64,000 nucleotides of DNA from Pseudomonas sp. (GTDB lineage: Bacteria; Pseudomonadota; Gammaproteobacteria; Pseudomonadales; Pseudomonadaceae): positions 1 to 64,000 of the forward strand of contig NZ_JAUXMX010000027.1 in assembly GCF_030683065.1 (NCBI RefSeq), read 5' to 3'. Positions 39,597-52,000 of this stretch are shown piece after piece. The notes under the pieces were generated by a model. It had not been told where the DNA came from. It worked only from the letters and a program-made list of their open reading frames with translations, and ran no database searches. Numbering within the stretch: position 1 is the first letter of the stretch; the number at the start of each line of letters is the position of its first letter. The position numbers and the translations under genes are program-made.

Positions 39597-40618
39597 TGCT
39601 CTTCTCCTGCAGCGAATAGCTGCTCGAATGCGGCGGTAGTGCGTGTGACGAAGGCTTCGCCCTCACGCGTCACGAAAAAAGCCGCAATTCCAGCCTGCTC
39701 AGCATAGGCCAGGCCTTGCTCCGGCCCCAGCACCATCAATAATGTAGACAAGCCGTCGGCCCGAAGAGTCGATAAATCCGCGACTGTCACCGCTGCCAAT
39801 GTGTGGGTAATGGGCGCGCCGGTTTTGGGATCAAGCGTATGTGAGTAACGCACGCCGTTTTCCTCGAAATAATTACGGTAATCACCCGAGGTAGAAATAC
39901 CGTAACCGTCCAATTGCAAAATCTTCTGCGCGACCCGCTGGTCATCGCGCGGCGCCTCAATGGCGATACGCCATGGTTGCCCGTCCGGCTTCTTGCCGGC
40001 AGCCTTTAGCTCCCCGGTGACATCCACCAGATAACTGCCAACGCCCATGTCAGCCAGGCGGCTGACGATTCTTTCGACCGCATAACCTGCAGCAATACTG
40101 TTGAGATCCAGTTGCAGATCGACGTCCTTGCACAACTGCTGACCATCGATACGCAAATGGCTATGACCGCTACGCTGACGCGCCTCGGCCAGTTGCTCGG
40201 CGCTCGGCACACGTTCAATTCGCGCCTGCGGACCGAAACCCCACAAATTGAGCAACGGTTCAAGTGTCAGGTCGAAAGCACCATCGCTTTCCCGAGCCAA
40301 CTCCTGCCCCATGCCCACAACCTCGAGCATACCTGCAGGCACCGTCATGCAGCTGCCCGCTGGCGCCCGATTAAACAGCGAGATAATCGAGTCGTCACGG
40401 TAGGTGGACATCTGCTGGTCGACTTCAGCAAGAATCAACTCGGTTTCGGCCTTGAGAGTGAGCGCATCGGCAGCACCCTCGCCAGTGACATATTTGACCG
40501 AATAGGTGCTGCCCATGGTGGGGCCGCCGAACTCTTCGACCTTCTCAGAATGCAAACAGCCCGTTAGGGCTGCCGCAAGAGCGACAGCGATAACGGGCTG
40601 GAGAACCAATGACCTCAC
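39593..40618 (-). CDS. apbE: FAD:protein FMN transferase (lipoprotein)
   Basis: ApbE covalently attaches FMN to threonines of NqrB and NqrC, using FAD as donor. The 341-residue protein has a signal peptide with lipobox LTGC (Cys21) and catalytic-domain landmarks GGPTMGSTYSVKY, LDLNSIAAGYAVERI and ISTSGDYRNYF. It lies two bases after nqrF; its placement inside the operon matches its client. Confidence 0.96.
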   Translation of the reverse strand: MRSLVLQPVIAVALAAALTGCLHSEKVEEFGGPTMGSTYSVKYVTGEGAADALTLKAETELILAEVDQQMSTYRDDSIISLFNRAPAGSCMTVPAGMLEVVGMGQELARESDGAFDLTLEPLLNLWGFGPQARIERVPSAEQLAEARQRSGHSHLRIDGQQLCKDVDLQLDLNSIAAGYAVERIVSRLADMGVGSYLVDVTGELKAAGKKPDGQPWRIAIEAPRDDQRVAQKILQLDGYGISTSGDYRNYFEENGVRYSHTLDPKTGAPITHTLAAVTVADLSTLRADGLSTLLMVLGPEQGLAYAEQAGIAAFFVTREGEAFVTRTTAAFEQLFAAGEEQ

Positions 40619-40620
40619 GC

Positions 40621-41847
40621 TTAACCGCCGAAGTCGTCGAGCAGGATGTTCTCCTCCTCCACACCCAGGTCAATCAGCATCTTGATCACTGCCGCGTTCA
40701 TCATCGGCGGGCCGCACATGTAGAACTCGCAATCTTCCGGAGCCGGGTGGTCCTTCAGGTAGTTCTCATACAGCACGTTATGGATGAAGCCTTTCATGCC
40801 GCTCCAGTTGTCTTCCGGCAGCGGATCGGATAGCGCCAAGTGCCACTTGAAGTTGGGGTTTTCCGCCTGCAGCTGGTCGTAATCTTCAACGTAGAAGGCT
40901 TCACGCATCGAGCGGGCGCCGTACCAGAAGCTGATCTTGCGCGGCGACTTGAGCCGCTTGAGCTGATCGAAGATGTGCGAACGCATCGGCGCCATGCCAG
41001 CACCGCCACCAATAAACACCATCTCGGCTTCGGTCTCTTTGGCGAAGAACTCACCAAACGGACCGTACACGTCGATCTTATCGCCCGGCTTGAGGCTGAA
41101 CACATAAGAAGACATCTTGCCCGGTGGCAAATCGTCCTTGCCCGGTGGCGGCGAAGCAATACGAATATTGAACTTCACCAGACCGACTTCTTCCGGGTAG
41201 TTGGCCATGGAGTAGGCACGAATCGTGGTCTCTTCGACCTTCGACACGTACTTCCATTGGTTGAACTTATCCCAGTCGCCGCGATATTCCTCTTGGATAT
41301 CGAAGTCTTTGTAGTGCACCTCATGCGGCGGGCATTCCAACTGCACATAGCCACCCGCACGGAAGTCAACGCTCTCGCCTTCCGGCAGCTTCAGCGTCAG
41401 CTCCTTGATGAAAGTGGCCACGTTCGGGTTGGACAACACCGTACATTCCCACTTCTTCACACCGAAAACTTCTTCCGGCACCTCGATCTTCATATTCTGC
41501 TTGACCGGAGTCTGGCAGGACAGACGCCAGCCAGCCTTGGCTTCGCGACGGGTGAAGGCAGCTTCTTCGGTCGGCAGCATTTCGCCACCGCCACTTTCCA
41601 CGACACACTTGCACTGCGCGCAAGTACCACCGCCACCACAGGCCGATGACAAGAAAATGTTGTTAGCGGCCAGCGTCTGCAGCAGCTTACCGCCAGCAGG
41701 CACCACAATGGTTTTTTCGCCATTGATCTCGATACTCACGTCACCGCTGGAAACCAGCTTGGCGCGCGCAGCGATAATAATCAGCACCAACGCCAGCACA
41801 ATGCCGGTGAACATGCCGATCGCGATAAAAATCTCGAAATTGATCAT
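40621..41847 (-). CDS. nqrF: Na+-NQR subunit F
   Basis: NqrF is the NADH entry subunit. The 408-residue protein has one N-terminal transmembrane helix (about 5-27), a 2Fe-2S ferredoxin domain with Cys70, Cys76, Cys79 and Cys111, a FAD-binding domain (RAYSMANYP) and an NADH-binding domain ([19 protein letters not shown]). All ligands are intact. Confidence 0.98.
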   Translation of the reverse strand: MINFEIFIAIGMFTGIVLALVLIIIAARAKLVSSGDVSIEINGEKTIVVPAGGKLLQTLAANNIFLSSACGGGGTCAQCKCVVESGGGEMLPTEEAAFTRREAKAGWRLSCQTPVKQNMKIEVPEEVFGVKKWECTVLSNPNVATFIKELTLKLPEGESVDFRAGGYVQLECPPHEVHYKDFDIQEEYRGDWDKFNQWKYVSKVEETTIRAYSMANYPEEVGLVKFNIRIASPPPGKDDLPPGKMSSYVFSLKPGDKIDVYGPFGEFFAKETEAEMVFIGGGAGMAPMRSHIFDQLKRLKSPRKISFWYGARSMREAFYVEDYDQLQAENPNFKWHLALSDPLPEDNWSGMKGFIHNVLYENYLKDHPAPEDCEFYMCGPPMMNAAVIKMLIDLGVEEENILLDDFGG

Positions 41848-41862
41848 CTATTCATCCCTTCC

Positions 41863-42471
41863 TTACAACTGCACGCCGGAGAAAGACATGAAGCCCAAAG
41901 ACATCAGACCGATAGTGATAAAGGTGATGCCCAGGCCCTGAAGGCCAGCTGGAACGTCGCTGTACTTGAGCTTCTCGCGGATACCCGCCAGAGCGGCAAT
42001 CGCCAGCGCCCAGGAGACACCGGCACCGACACCGTAGACAGTACTTTCCGCCAAGTTGTAGTCGCGCTCGACCATGAACAGCGAGCCGCCCATGATGGCG
42101 CAGTTCACAGTGATCAACGGCAGGAACACACCGAGCGCGTTGTACAGCGAGGGCACGTACTTATCCAAGGTCATCTCGAGGATCTGCACGATCGCCGCGA
42201 TCACCCCGATAAAGGTCAACAAGCCGAGGAAGCTCAGGTCGACCTGCGGATACCCGGCCCACGCCAGCGCACCATCTTTAAGCAGATTGGTGTAGATCAG
42301 GTTATTCACCGGCATGGTGATACCCAACACCACAATCACGGCGATACCGAGACCTATGGCTGTTTCGACCTTTTTCGAGATCGCAATAAAGGTGCACATG
42401 CCAAGGAAGAACGCCAACGCCATGTTCTCAACGAACACCGCACGGACGAACAGGCTGATGTAGTGTTCCAT
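41863..42471 (-). CDS. nqrE: Na+-NQR subunit E
   Basis: NqrE is a 202-residue integral membrane protein with six helices, inverted-topology partner of NqrD. Cys26 in [19 protein letters not shown] and the later Cys in [10 protein letters not shown] are the expected ligands of the intramembrane Fe centre shared with NqrD. Its ATG shares one base with the nqrD stop (TAATG). Confidence 0.97.
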   Translation of the reverse strand: MEHYISLFVRAVFVENMALAFFLGMCTFIAISKKVETAIGLGIAVIVVLGITMPVNNLIYTNLLKDGALAWAGYPQVDLSFLGLLTFIGVIAAIVQILEMTLDKYVPSLYNALGVFLPLITVNCAIMGGSLFMVERDYNLAESTVYGVGAGVSWALAIAALAGIREKLKYSDVPAGLQGLGITFITIGLMSLGFMSFSGVQL

Positions 42472-43139
42472 TAGTAGGCCTCCTTAGTGGATACCTGAGG
42501 CGCCATCTTGAAGACCGTCTTCTCGACCTGGTCTTTTTTCCAGGCGCGTATGCCCCAGATAAACAGGCCTATCAGGAAGAATGCAGAAGGCGGCAGCAGC
42601 AGCATGCCATTGGGCTGGTACCAACCACCGTCGTTGATCACCGGAATGATCTCGTAGCCCAACAATTTGCCGGCACCGAACAGCTCGCGAATGAAGCCCA
42701 GAGCAATCAACATGGCGCTGTAACCCAGACCGTTACCAATACCGTCGAAGAACGACAGCACCGGCGGGTTCTGCATGGCAAAGGCTTCCGCGCGGCCCAT
42801 CACGATGCAGTTGGTGATGATCAGTCCGACAAACACCGACAGCTGCTTGGACAGACTGAAGGCATAAGCCTTGAGCAATTGATCGACCACGATAACCAGA
42901 GAAGCGATGATTACCATCTGCACAATCATGCGGATCGAGCCCGGAATCTGGCTGCGAATCATCGAGATAAACAGGTTAGAAAACCCGGTTACCAAGGTCA
43001 GCGCTGCAGACATAACCAGCGCTGTCTGCAAATTGGTCGTTACGGCCAGGGCGGAACAGATCCCGAGAATCTGCAGGCCAATGGGGTTGTTGTTGAAGAT
43101 CGGATCCAACAGTACTTGTTTGATCGTGGGTTGCGACAT
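42471..43139 (-). CDS. nqrD: Na+-NQR subunit D
   Basis: A 222-residue six-helix membrane protein. One Cys in [19 protein letters not shown] and one in [17 protein letters not shown] supply the other half of the Fe site. I use the ATG at 43139 (MSQPTIKQ), with GGGGAGG about eight bases upstream; a TTG two codons earlier is also in frame. It lies just after nqrC. Confidence 0.97.
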   Translation of the reverse strand: MSQPTIKQVLLDPIFNNNPIGLQILGICSALAVTTNLQTALVMSAALTLVTGFSNLFISMIRSQIPGSIRMIVQMVIIASLVIVVDQLLKAYAFSLSKQLSVFVGLIITNCIVMGRAEAFAMQNPPVLSFFDGIGNGLGYSAMLIALGFIRELFGAGKLLGYEIIPVINDGGWYQPNGMLLLPPSAFFLIGLFIWGIRAWKKDQVEKTVFKMAPQVSTKEAY

Positions 43140-43141
43140 GA

Positions 43142-43930
43142 TCAAGCCTCCCCTGCGCGCAGGTTAGCAATAAACGGACCGAAGCCATTCTGGCCAAGCC
43201 AGAACTTCAGCAGGTTGTCCACCCCATTACTGGTCAGGGTAGCGCCCGCCAGACCATCAACCTGATGCACGGCCTTCGGGCTCTGCGCATCGACACCACC
43301 CTTGACGATTTGCACGGCTAGTTTGCCGTCCTCATCGAACAGGGTTTTGCCTGGCCATTGGCCTTTCCACTTCGGATTGTCGACTTCACCACCCAGACCT
43401 GGCGTTTCGCCATGCTGATAGAAGCCCATGCCAACCACAGTATTGAGGTCACCCTTTACCGCGATAAAGCCATGCAGGGTCGACCACAGACCATAACCAC
43501 GCACCGGCAGAATCAGGGTATCGACCTGCCCGTCCTTCTCCACCACATAAACAGTGCTGAAGTTTTCCTGGCGCTTGATCCCGGCGATGTCATCACGACT
43601 CTTGAGCACCGAGGACAACTTCGGGTCTTTCGAGGCTTTCAGCGGATCAAAGGTCACTGGATCCTTGGCATCAGAAAACTTGCCACTCTCCAGATCGACC
43701 AGCTTGGCACTGATGGTGCCTTTGAACATGTCCTTGACTTGCGCACTCGACATATTCGGGGCGCCCAACCCGGCAATTGCCAGGATGCTGCGCTGTTTGT
43801 CCAGCAGACGGTTGTCGATTTGGGTCGGCTTGAGCGCCACAGCGGCGCCGGCAACGAACACCGAGCACACCAGGCAAACCAGCAGGGCCACCGTCAGCGT
43901 GCGGGCGGTGGATTCTTTTTGACTAGACAT
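43142..43930 (-). CDS. nqrC: Na+-NQR subunit C
   Basis: A 262-residue subunit with one N-terminal helix (about 12-33) and a periplasmic FMN-binding domain. The flavinylation site is in [10 protein letters not shown] (Thr231 to Thr233). The usual motif begins S/T-G-A-T; here the first residue is Ala. Thr231 is the residue I expect to carry FMN by analogy with Vibrio. It overlaps nqrB by eight bases. Confidence 0.97.
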   Translation of the reverse strand: MSSQKESTARTLTVALLVCLVCSVFVAGAAVALKPTQIDNRLLDKQRSILAIAGLGAPNMSSAQVKDMFKGTISAKLVDLESGKFSDAKDPVTFDPLKASKDPKLSSVLKSRDDIAGIKRQENFSTVYVVEKDGQVDTLILPVRGYGLWSTLHGFIAVKGDLNTVVGMGFYQHGETPGLGGEVDNPKWKGQWPGKTLFDEDGKLAVQIVKGGVDAQSPKAVHQVDGLAGATLTSNGVDNLLKFWLGQNGFGPFIANLRAGEA

Positions 43931-45134
43931 TACGTGCCAGCCTCCGCTTGATATTGGCTTGAACGACGAAGTGGTCGACCAGCGGTGCGAACAGATTGGC
44001 GAACAGAATCGCCAGCATCATGCCTTCAGGGAACGCCGGGTTGACCACGCGGATCAACACCACCATCACACCGATCAATGCACCGAAAATCCACTTGCCG
44101 GTGTTGGTCATGGACGAAGACACCGGATCGGTGGCCATGAAGAACATGCCGAAAGCAAAACCACCCACCACCATGTGCCAATACCACGGCATGGCGAACA
44201 TTGGATTGGTTGTCGAACCCAATAGATTGAACAGCAGGCTGAGTCCGACCATGCCCAGCATCACGCCAGAGACGATGCGCCAGGAAGCAATCTTGGTGAT
44301 CAACAGCACACCGCCACCAATCAGGATCGCCAGGGTGCTGGTCTCACCAAGGGAGCCGTGAATGGTGCCCACAAAGGCGTTCATCCAGGTGATGCCGTTA
44401 CCCAGTACATTGTCGATGCCGCCGGCAGCTGCCAGGCTCAGCGAGGTTGCCCCTGCATAACCGTCAACCGCAGTCCAGACTGCATCACCCGACATCTGCG
44501 CCGGGTAGGCGAAGAACAGGAAGGCACGACCGGTCAGGGCCGGGTTGAGGAAGTTCTTGCCGGTACCGCCAAACACTTCCTTGCCGATCACCACACCGAA
44601 GCTGATGCCCAGCGCGACCTGCCACAGCGGAATGCTTGGCGGCAGGATCAGGGCAAACAGCACCGAAGTGACGAAGAAACCTTCGTTGACTTCATGCTTG
44701 CGGATCGAAGCGAACAATACTTCCCAGAAGCCGCCGACGATGAACGTCACCGCATAGACAGGCAGGAAGTAGGCAGCACCCTGGATGAAGTTATCCCACA
44801 GGCTGTTCGAGTCAAAACCGGCCAGCGAGCCAATCAAGGCGAAGCGCCAGCCCTCCTGGGCCGCCAGCAGCTCGGGGCTATTGGCGAAAATCAGGTTGGC
44901 CTGGTAACCGGTGTTCCACATACCGAAGAACATGGCCGGGAAGGTACACAACCAAACGGTGATCATCATGCGCTTGAGGTCGATACCATCACGCACGTGA
45001 GCCGTGGTCTTGGTCACGCTACCTGGGCGATAGAAAAAGGTGTCGATGGCTTCGTACAAGGCATAAAACTTCTCGTACTTGCCGCCCTTCTCAAAGTTGT
45101 GCTCGATTTTATCGAGGAATGCGCGAACGCCCAT
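43923..45134 (-). CDS. nqrB: Na+-NQR subunit B
   Basis: The 403-residue core membrane subunit, which holds covalent FMN, binds riboflavin and ubiquinone, and forms the Na+ path. About ten helices are visible. The FMN site is Thr230 in [10 protein letters not shown], again Ala-Gly-Ala-Thr rather than Ser/Thr-Gly-Ala-Thr. [14 protein letters not shown] and [19 protein letters not shown] are conserved landmarks. It begins three bases after nqrA. Confidence 0.97.
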   Translation of the reverse strand: MGVRAFLDKIEHNFEKGGKYEKFYALYEAIDTFFYRPGSVTKTTAHVRDGIDLKRMMITVWLCTFPAMFFGMWNTGYQANLIFANSPELLAAQEGWRFALIGSLAGFDSNSLWDNFIQGAAYFLPVYAVTFIVGGFWEVLFASIRKHEVNEGFFVTSVLFALILPPSIPLWQVALGISFGVVIGKEVFGGTGKNFLNPALTGRAFLFFAYPAQMSGDAVWTAVDGYAGATSLSLAAAGGIDNVLGNGITWMNAFVGTIHGSLGETSTLAILIGGGVLLITKIASWRIVSGVMLGMVGLSLLFNLLGSTTNPMFAMPWYWHMVVGGFAFGMFFMATDPVSSSMTNTGKWIFGALIGVMVVLIRVVNPAFPEGMMLAILFANLFAPLVDHFVVQANIKRRLARNV

Positions 45135-45137
45135 GAG

Positions 45138-46508
<1,371 letters not shown>

Positions 46509-46608
46509 TTAGAATACGGGCGGCATCTGGATGCTTAATAGCCATACCCACACCAATAGTGCTACTGGGGCGGGTAGTGATGCCGAGCGCGGATAAAATA
46601 TCCGCTTG

Positions 46609-46637
46609 ATTATAAAGACGCGCCCCTCCGCTGACCA
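46609..46637 (-). promoter_or_regulatory. Possible nqr operon promoter
   Basis: On the minus strand TGGTCA (46637-46632), a 17-base spacer and a perfect TATAAT (46614-46609) lie about 135 bases before the nqrA ATG. The -35 is weak. The 273-base interval to the divergent chalcone-isomerase-like gene shows no other clear element. Confidence 0.4.
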
Positions 46638-46748
46638 CCCAAGCGCTTGCTTTTTTTGGGCATCCCGTAACAGGGTGCAACAGTCCGAACTTGACTCAAA
46701 TAGTTACCCAGGTGAAATGGCAGTAACCCTGCAGCCCGGAATCACAGC

Positions 46749-47309
46749 ATGCGCAAACTACTGCTATTAACCACACTGCTCCTGCTCAGCACCGCCCTGC
46801 TCGCCAGCACTGATGAACGCTTGCGCCAGGCGAACTTCGCCGCCCAGGCGACAGTGGAGCGAACCACCCTGGAGCGCAAGAACCAAACCGTTCTGCGCTA
46901 CTTATGGGCAGACGTCTACGCCGCCGCTCTTTATGCAGAACCCAGCGTCAGCCCAGCCCAGGCACTTGACCAGCAACGCAGCAAGCGCCTGGAACTCTTC
47001 TATTTCCGCAAAATTCAGCGCGATGACGTCATCGAAGCAGCCTGGACCACGCTAAAAAAGCAACATGACCCCGCCACACTTGAGCGCCTGCGCAGTGACG
47101 TGGATGCCTTGCACGCCAGCTTCCTGGACATAAACCCAGGCGATCGCTACGCGCTCAACTACAACGCCGATAGCGGCCTGAGCCTGGAACGCAACGGCGA
47201 AACCTCCTTCACCAGCAATAACCCGGAACTGGCCAGCGCCTATCTGGGCATCTGGCTGGCACCCAAGGGGTTGTCGGATAAATTACGCAGCAGCTTACTC
47301 AGCAACTAA
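46749..47309 (+). CDS. Periplasmic chalcone isomerase-like protein
   Basis: A 186-residue protein with a signal peptide (MRKLLLLTTLLLLSTALLAS). The mature part has the bacterial chalcone-isomerase-fold features VLRYLWADVYAAALY, KRLELFYFRKIQRDDVIEAAW and YLGIWLAPKGLSDKLRSSLL. Bacterial members of this fold are mostly not flavonoid enzymes; some may bind fatty acids, and the role here is unknown. It is divergent from nqrA and convergent with gap. Confidence 0.82.
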   Translation: MRKLLLLTTLLLLSTALLASTDERLRQANFAAQATVERTTLERKNQTVLRYLWADVYAAALYAEPSVSPAQALDQQRSKRLELFYFRKIQRDDVIEAAWTTLKKQHDPATLERLRSDVDALHASFLDINPGDRYALNYNADSGLSLERNGETSFTSNNPELASAYLGIWLAPKGLSDKLRSSLLSN

Positions 47310-47380
47310 TCAGACTGCCGAGAGACCAACCAGGTTTGCCGGCCATGCATTAAAACAGCCGCCAACCCGCAAAGCCGGAT

Positions 47381-47407
47381 AAAAAAACGGGAGCCGAAGC
47401 TCCCGTT
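47381..47407 (-). terminator. Terminator after gap
   Basis: AACGGGAGC-TTCG-GCTCCCGTT read on the minus strand has a UUCG loop and is followed by seven T. It lies about 20 bases beyond the gap stop. Confidence 0.92.
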
Positions 47408-47426
47408 ATTCAATTGCTGCTAGTGC

Positions 47427-48875
47427 TTAGCGTGGAAAAGCCGGCGGATTGACGCCGACCATGTCTTCCATTACGCGAACCACCTGACAGCTATAGCCGA
47501 ACTCGTTGTCATACCAGACGTAGAGGACAACGCGGTTGTCATTGCAGATGGTCGCCTCGGCATCCACCACGCCTGCGTGACGCGAGCCAACGAAGTCGGT
47601 GGAGACCACTTCCTGGGAATTGACGAAGTCGATCTGCTTATGCAAATCCGAGTGCAGCGCCATGTGGCGCAGGTACTCGTTCATTTCTTCGCGGGTTGCT
47701 GGCTTTTCCAGATTCAGATTGAGAATGGCCATGGACACGTTCGGCGTCGGCACACGAATGGCATTACCCGTCAGCTTGCCCTTGAGTACCGGCAGCGCCT
47801 TGGCAGCGGCAGTGGCCGCACCCGTCTCGGTGATTACCATGTTCAGTGCGGCGCTACGACCACGACGACTGCCCTTATGGAAGTTGTCGATCAGGTTCTG
47901 GTCGTTGGTGTACGAGTGCACGGTTTCGACGTGACCATTGATGATGCCGTACTTGTCATTCACTACCTTCAGCACCGGCACAATGGCGTTGGTGGTACAG
48001 GAGGCAGCAGAAACAATCTTGTCGTCAGCGGAGATGTCGCCATGGTTGATGCCATGCACGATGTTCTTCAGCTCGCCCTTGCCAGGCGCTGTCAGCACCA
48101 CACGGTCAATGCCCGGACAGGCTAGATGCTGGCTCAAGCCTTCTGCATCACGCCACACACCGGTGTTATCCACCAGCAGCGCGTTATCGATACCGTACTG
48201 GGTGTAATCCACATCGCCTGGCGACTTGGCGTAAATCACCTGGATCAGGTTGCCATTGGCGGTGATGGTGTTGTTTTCCTCATCGATCACGATGGTGCCG
48301 TCGAACGGACCATGCACCGAATCGCGACGCAACAAACTGGCACGCTTCTCAAGATCGTTTTCAGCACCCTTGCGCACAACAATAGCGCGCAGACGCAGGC
48401 CATCACCGCCACCGGTCTTCTCGATCAGGATGCGCGCCAGCAGACGGCCAATCCGACCAAAACCATAGAGCACCACATCGGTGCCCTTGCGTGCCGCGAC
48501 ATTCTGCTGACCGGCTACCGGCTCCAGCTCGTCACGCACGAACTGCTCAATGCTGCGGCCATTGGCCTCTTCCAGGTACTTGGCCATCATCCGGCCCAAG
48601 TCCACTGACGCAGAACCCAGCTTGAGCTCGCTCATGGTCTTGAGCATCGGGAACGTGCCATGCACCGACAGCTCGGCATCGCCGTCCAGGCGATGGCGCG
48701 CGTAGCGATGGGCTTTGAGAATCTGAATGACCGAACGGTTGATCAGGCTACGACCGTAGATCGACGTGACAACGTTGTTGTTGCGGTAGAGCTGACCAAT
48801 CAATGGAATCATCGCTTCTGCGAGGGCTTCACGATCAATCCACTCACCGAGACACTGGTCGGGCTTCTGATTCAC
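47427..48875 (-). CDS. gap: Glyceraldehyde-3-phosphate dehydrogenase, long form
   Basis: A 482-residue GAPDH, about 140 residues longer than classical enzymes owing to an N-terminal extension (QKPDQCLGEWIDREALAEAM). The NAD-binding motif VVLYGFGRIGR follows at about residue 131. The catalytic Cys is in SAASCTTNAIVP and YVWYDNEFGYSCQV is the end motif. It corresponds to PA3001. The start is GTG at 48875 with GAAGG eight bases upstream. The long form probably has an assimilatory or NAD(P)-flexible role; this is inference. Confidence 0.93.
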   Translation of the reverse strand: MNQKPDQCLGEWIDREALAEAMIPLIGQLYRNNNVVTSIYGRSLINRSVIQILKAHRYARHRLDGDAELSVHGTFPMLKTMSELKLGSASVDLGRMMAKYLEEANGRSIEQFVRDELEPVAGQQNVAARKGTDVVLYGFGRIGRLLARILIEKTGGGDGLRLRAIVVRKGAENDLEKRASLLRRDSVHGPFDGTIVIDEENNTITANGNLIQVIYAKSPGDVDYTQYGIDNALLVDNTGVWRDAEGLSQHLACPGIDRVVLTAPGKGELKNIVHGINHGDISADDKIVSAASCTTNAIVPVLKVVNDKYGIINGHVETVHSYTNDQNLIDNFHKGSRRGRSAALNMVITETGAATAAAKALPVLKGKLTGNAIRVPTPNVSMAILNLNLEKPATREEMNEYLRHMALHSDLHKQIDFVNSQEVVSTDFVGSRHAGVVDAEATICNDNRVVLYVWYDNEFGYSCQVVRVMEDMVGVNPPAFPR

Positions 48876-49042
48876 GGGCAGTACCTTCCATATGTAGGGG
48901 CTGAAAAAAGGGGCTACATTATGCCGGCCAAGGCATTCGTCGGCAATCTGCAACGGACGAAACACTGACAGCAACACGCGCGGATAGATACAATCGGGGG
49001 CCATGCCGCCAAGCCCGTGAGCCGCCCGTGCCTGTACCGCCC

Positions 49043-52000
49043 GTGTCCGTACTGCGTCTACCGTCCCTGCCCGCCACCGCCGGGAAACAGCACTGGGGCA
49101 ATCTGCCTGGTGCCGCATTGAGCCTGGCGATTGCCGAAGCCGCCAGTGCTGCCAAGCGCTTTACTCTGCTGCTGACTGCCGACAGTCAGAATGCCGAGCG
49201 CCTGCAGCAAGAACTGAGTTTCTTCGCGCCGGAGTTACCGGTGCTGCATTTCCCTGACTGGGAAACCCTGCCCTACGATCTGTTTTCGCCGCATCAAGAC
49301 ATCATTTCCCAGCGAATTTCAGCACTCTATCGCCTGCCCGAGCTGAAACATGGTGTATTGGTAGTGCCAATCACCACCGCCCTACATCGCCTGGCGCCCA
49401 AGCGTTTTCTGCTCGGCAGCAGCCTGGTCATGCACGTTGGCCAGCAACTCGACGTCAACCAGATGCGCGGCAACCTGGAGGCGGCAGGCTATCGCTGTGT
49501 AGATACGGTGTACGAGCACGGCGAGTTCGCCGTACGCGGCGCGCTGATCGATCTGTTCCCGATGGGCAGTAGCCAGCCGTACCGCATCGACCTGTTCGAT
49601 GATGAAATCGAAACCCTGCGCACCTTCGACCCGGAAACCCAACGTTCGATCGACAAAGTCCAATCGATCAAGCTGCTGCCGGCCCGCGAATTCCCGCTGG
49701 AGAAAAAAGCCGTTAGCGATTTTCGCGGGCGCTTTCGTGATCGCTTCGATGTCGACTTCCGCCGCTGCCCGATCTACCAGGACCTCTCCACTGGCATTAC
49801 CCCAGCGGGCATCGAGTATTACCTGCCACTGTTTTTCGAAGAAACCGCGACCCTGTTCGACTATTTGCCGCAGGACACCCAGGTATTTTCCCTCCCGGGC
49901 GTGGAAAAAGCCGCCGAGCAATTCTGGAGCGATGCACGCAATCGCTACGACGAGCGCCGGGTCGACCCCGAGCGTCCTTTGCTCCCGCCAGCCGACATTT
50001 TCCTGCCGGTAGATGATTGCTTCGCCCGCCTGAAAGAGTGGCCACGAGTCGTCATCAGCCAGCAGGACATCGAGCCGGGCGTCGGCCGCCAGCGCTTCGA
50101 CGCGCAACCCCTGCCTGACTTGGCGATCCAGGCCAAGGCCGGCGAGCCCCTTGCCGCTCTGCGCAGCTTTATCGAAGAATATCCGGGCCGCGTGCTGTTC
50201 TGCGCAGAGTCCGCCGGGCGCCGTGAAGTGCTCCTGGAGCTACTCGCGCGCCTCAAACTCAAGCCTAGGGAAGTGGCCAGCTGGCCAGAATTCACCGCCA
50301 GCAAGGAGCGCCTGGGCATCACTATTGCCCCGCTCGACGACGGCCTACTGCTCGACGACCTGGCACTGATTGCCGAGAGCCCACTATTCGGCCAACGGGT
50401 CATGCAGCGCCGCCGCCGCGAGAAATCACGCGACGGCGGTGACAACGTCATCAAGAACCTCGCCGAGCTGCGCGAGGGCGCGCCCGTGGTGCACATCGAT
50501 CACGGCGTCGGTCGTTACCTGGGTCTGGAGACCATGGAGTTTGACGGCCAGGCGGCCGAATTCCTCGCCCTGATGTATGCCGAGGAAGCCAAGCTCTACG
50601 TGCCAGTGGCCAGCCTGCACCTGATCGCCCGCTACACCGGCAGCGACGACGCACTGGCCCCACTGCACCGCCTCGGCTCGGAAATCTGGCAGAAAGCCAA
50701 GCGCAAGGCCGCCGAACAAGTGCGCGATGTCGCAGCCGAACTGCTCGATATCTACGCCCGCCGCGCCGCTCGTGAGGGCTATGCGTTTGCTGATCCGCAA
50801 CTCGATTATGAGACCTTCAGCGCAGGCTTTCCTTTCGAAGAAACGCCTGACCAGCAAACCGCCATCGACGCGGTGCGCGATGACATGCTCGCACCAAGGC
50901 CGATGGATCGCCTGATCTGCGGCGACGTCGGCTTCGGCAAGACCGAAGTGGCCATGCGCGCCGCTTTTATCGCCGTGCATAGCGGTCGCCAGGTGGCCGT
51001 ACTGGTGCCAACCACCCTACTCGCCCAACAGCACTACAACAGCTTTCGCGACCGCTTTGCCGACTGGCCGGTGAATGTCGAGGTGATGAGCCGATTCAAG
51101 AGCACCAAGGAAGTCGCGAGCGCCGTACAGCAACTGAGTGAGGGTAAGGTCGATATCGTCATCGGCACCCACAAGTTGCTGCAGGGTGACGTCCAGTTCA
51201 AAGACTTGGGCCTGGTGATCATCGATGAGGAACACCGTTTCGGTGTGCGCCAAAAGGAGCAGCTCAAGGCCTTGCGCAGCGAAGTGGATATTCTCACCCT
51301 CACCGCCACGCCTATCCCACGCACCCTGAACATGGCCGTGGCCGGCATGCGCGACCTGTCGATCATCGCCACGCCGCCGGCGCGCCGCCTGTCGGTGCGC
51401 ACCTTCGTGATGGAGCAGAACAACCCGACCATCAAGGAAGCGCTGCTGCGCGAGTTGCTCCGCGGCGGGCAGGTCTACTACCTGCACAACGACGTCAAGA
51501 CCATCGAGAAATGCGCCGCCGACCTGGCCGAGCTGGTTCCCGAAGCGCGCATCGGCATTGGCCACGGGCAGATGCGCGAGCGCGAACTGGAACAGGTGAT
51601 GGGCGACTTCTACCACAAGCGTTTCAACGTACTGATCGCCTCGACCATCATTGAAACCGGTATCGACGTGCCCAGCGCCAACACCATCATCATCGAGCGC
51701 GCCGACAAGTTCGGCCTGGCGCAGCTGCACCAATTGCGCGGCCGCGTCGGGCGCAGCCACCACCAGGCTTATGCCTATCTGCTGACCCCACCACGCAAGC
51801 AGATGACCGATGACGCGCAGAAACGCCTGGAAGCCATCTCCGGCGCCCAGGATCTCGGCGCTGGCTTCCTGCTGGCTACCCACGATCTGGAAATCCGCGG
51901 TGCTGGCGAACTGCTCGGCGACGGCCAGAGCGGACAGATCCAGGCAGTCGGTTTTACCCTGTATATGGAAATGCTCGAGCGCGCAGTTAAATCCATCCGC

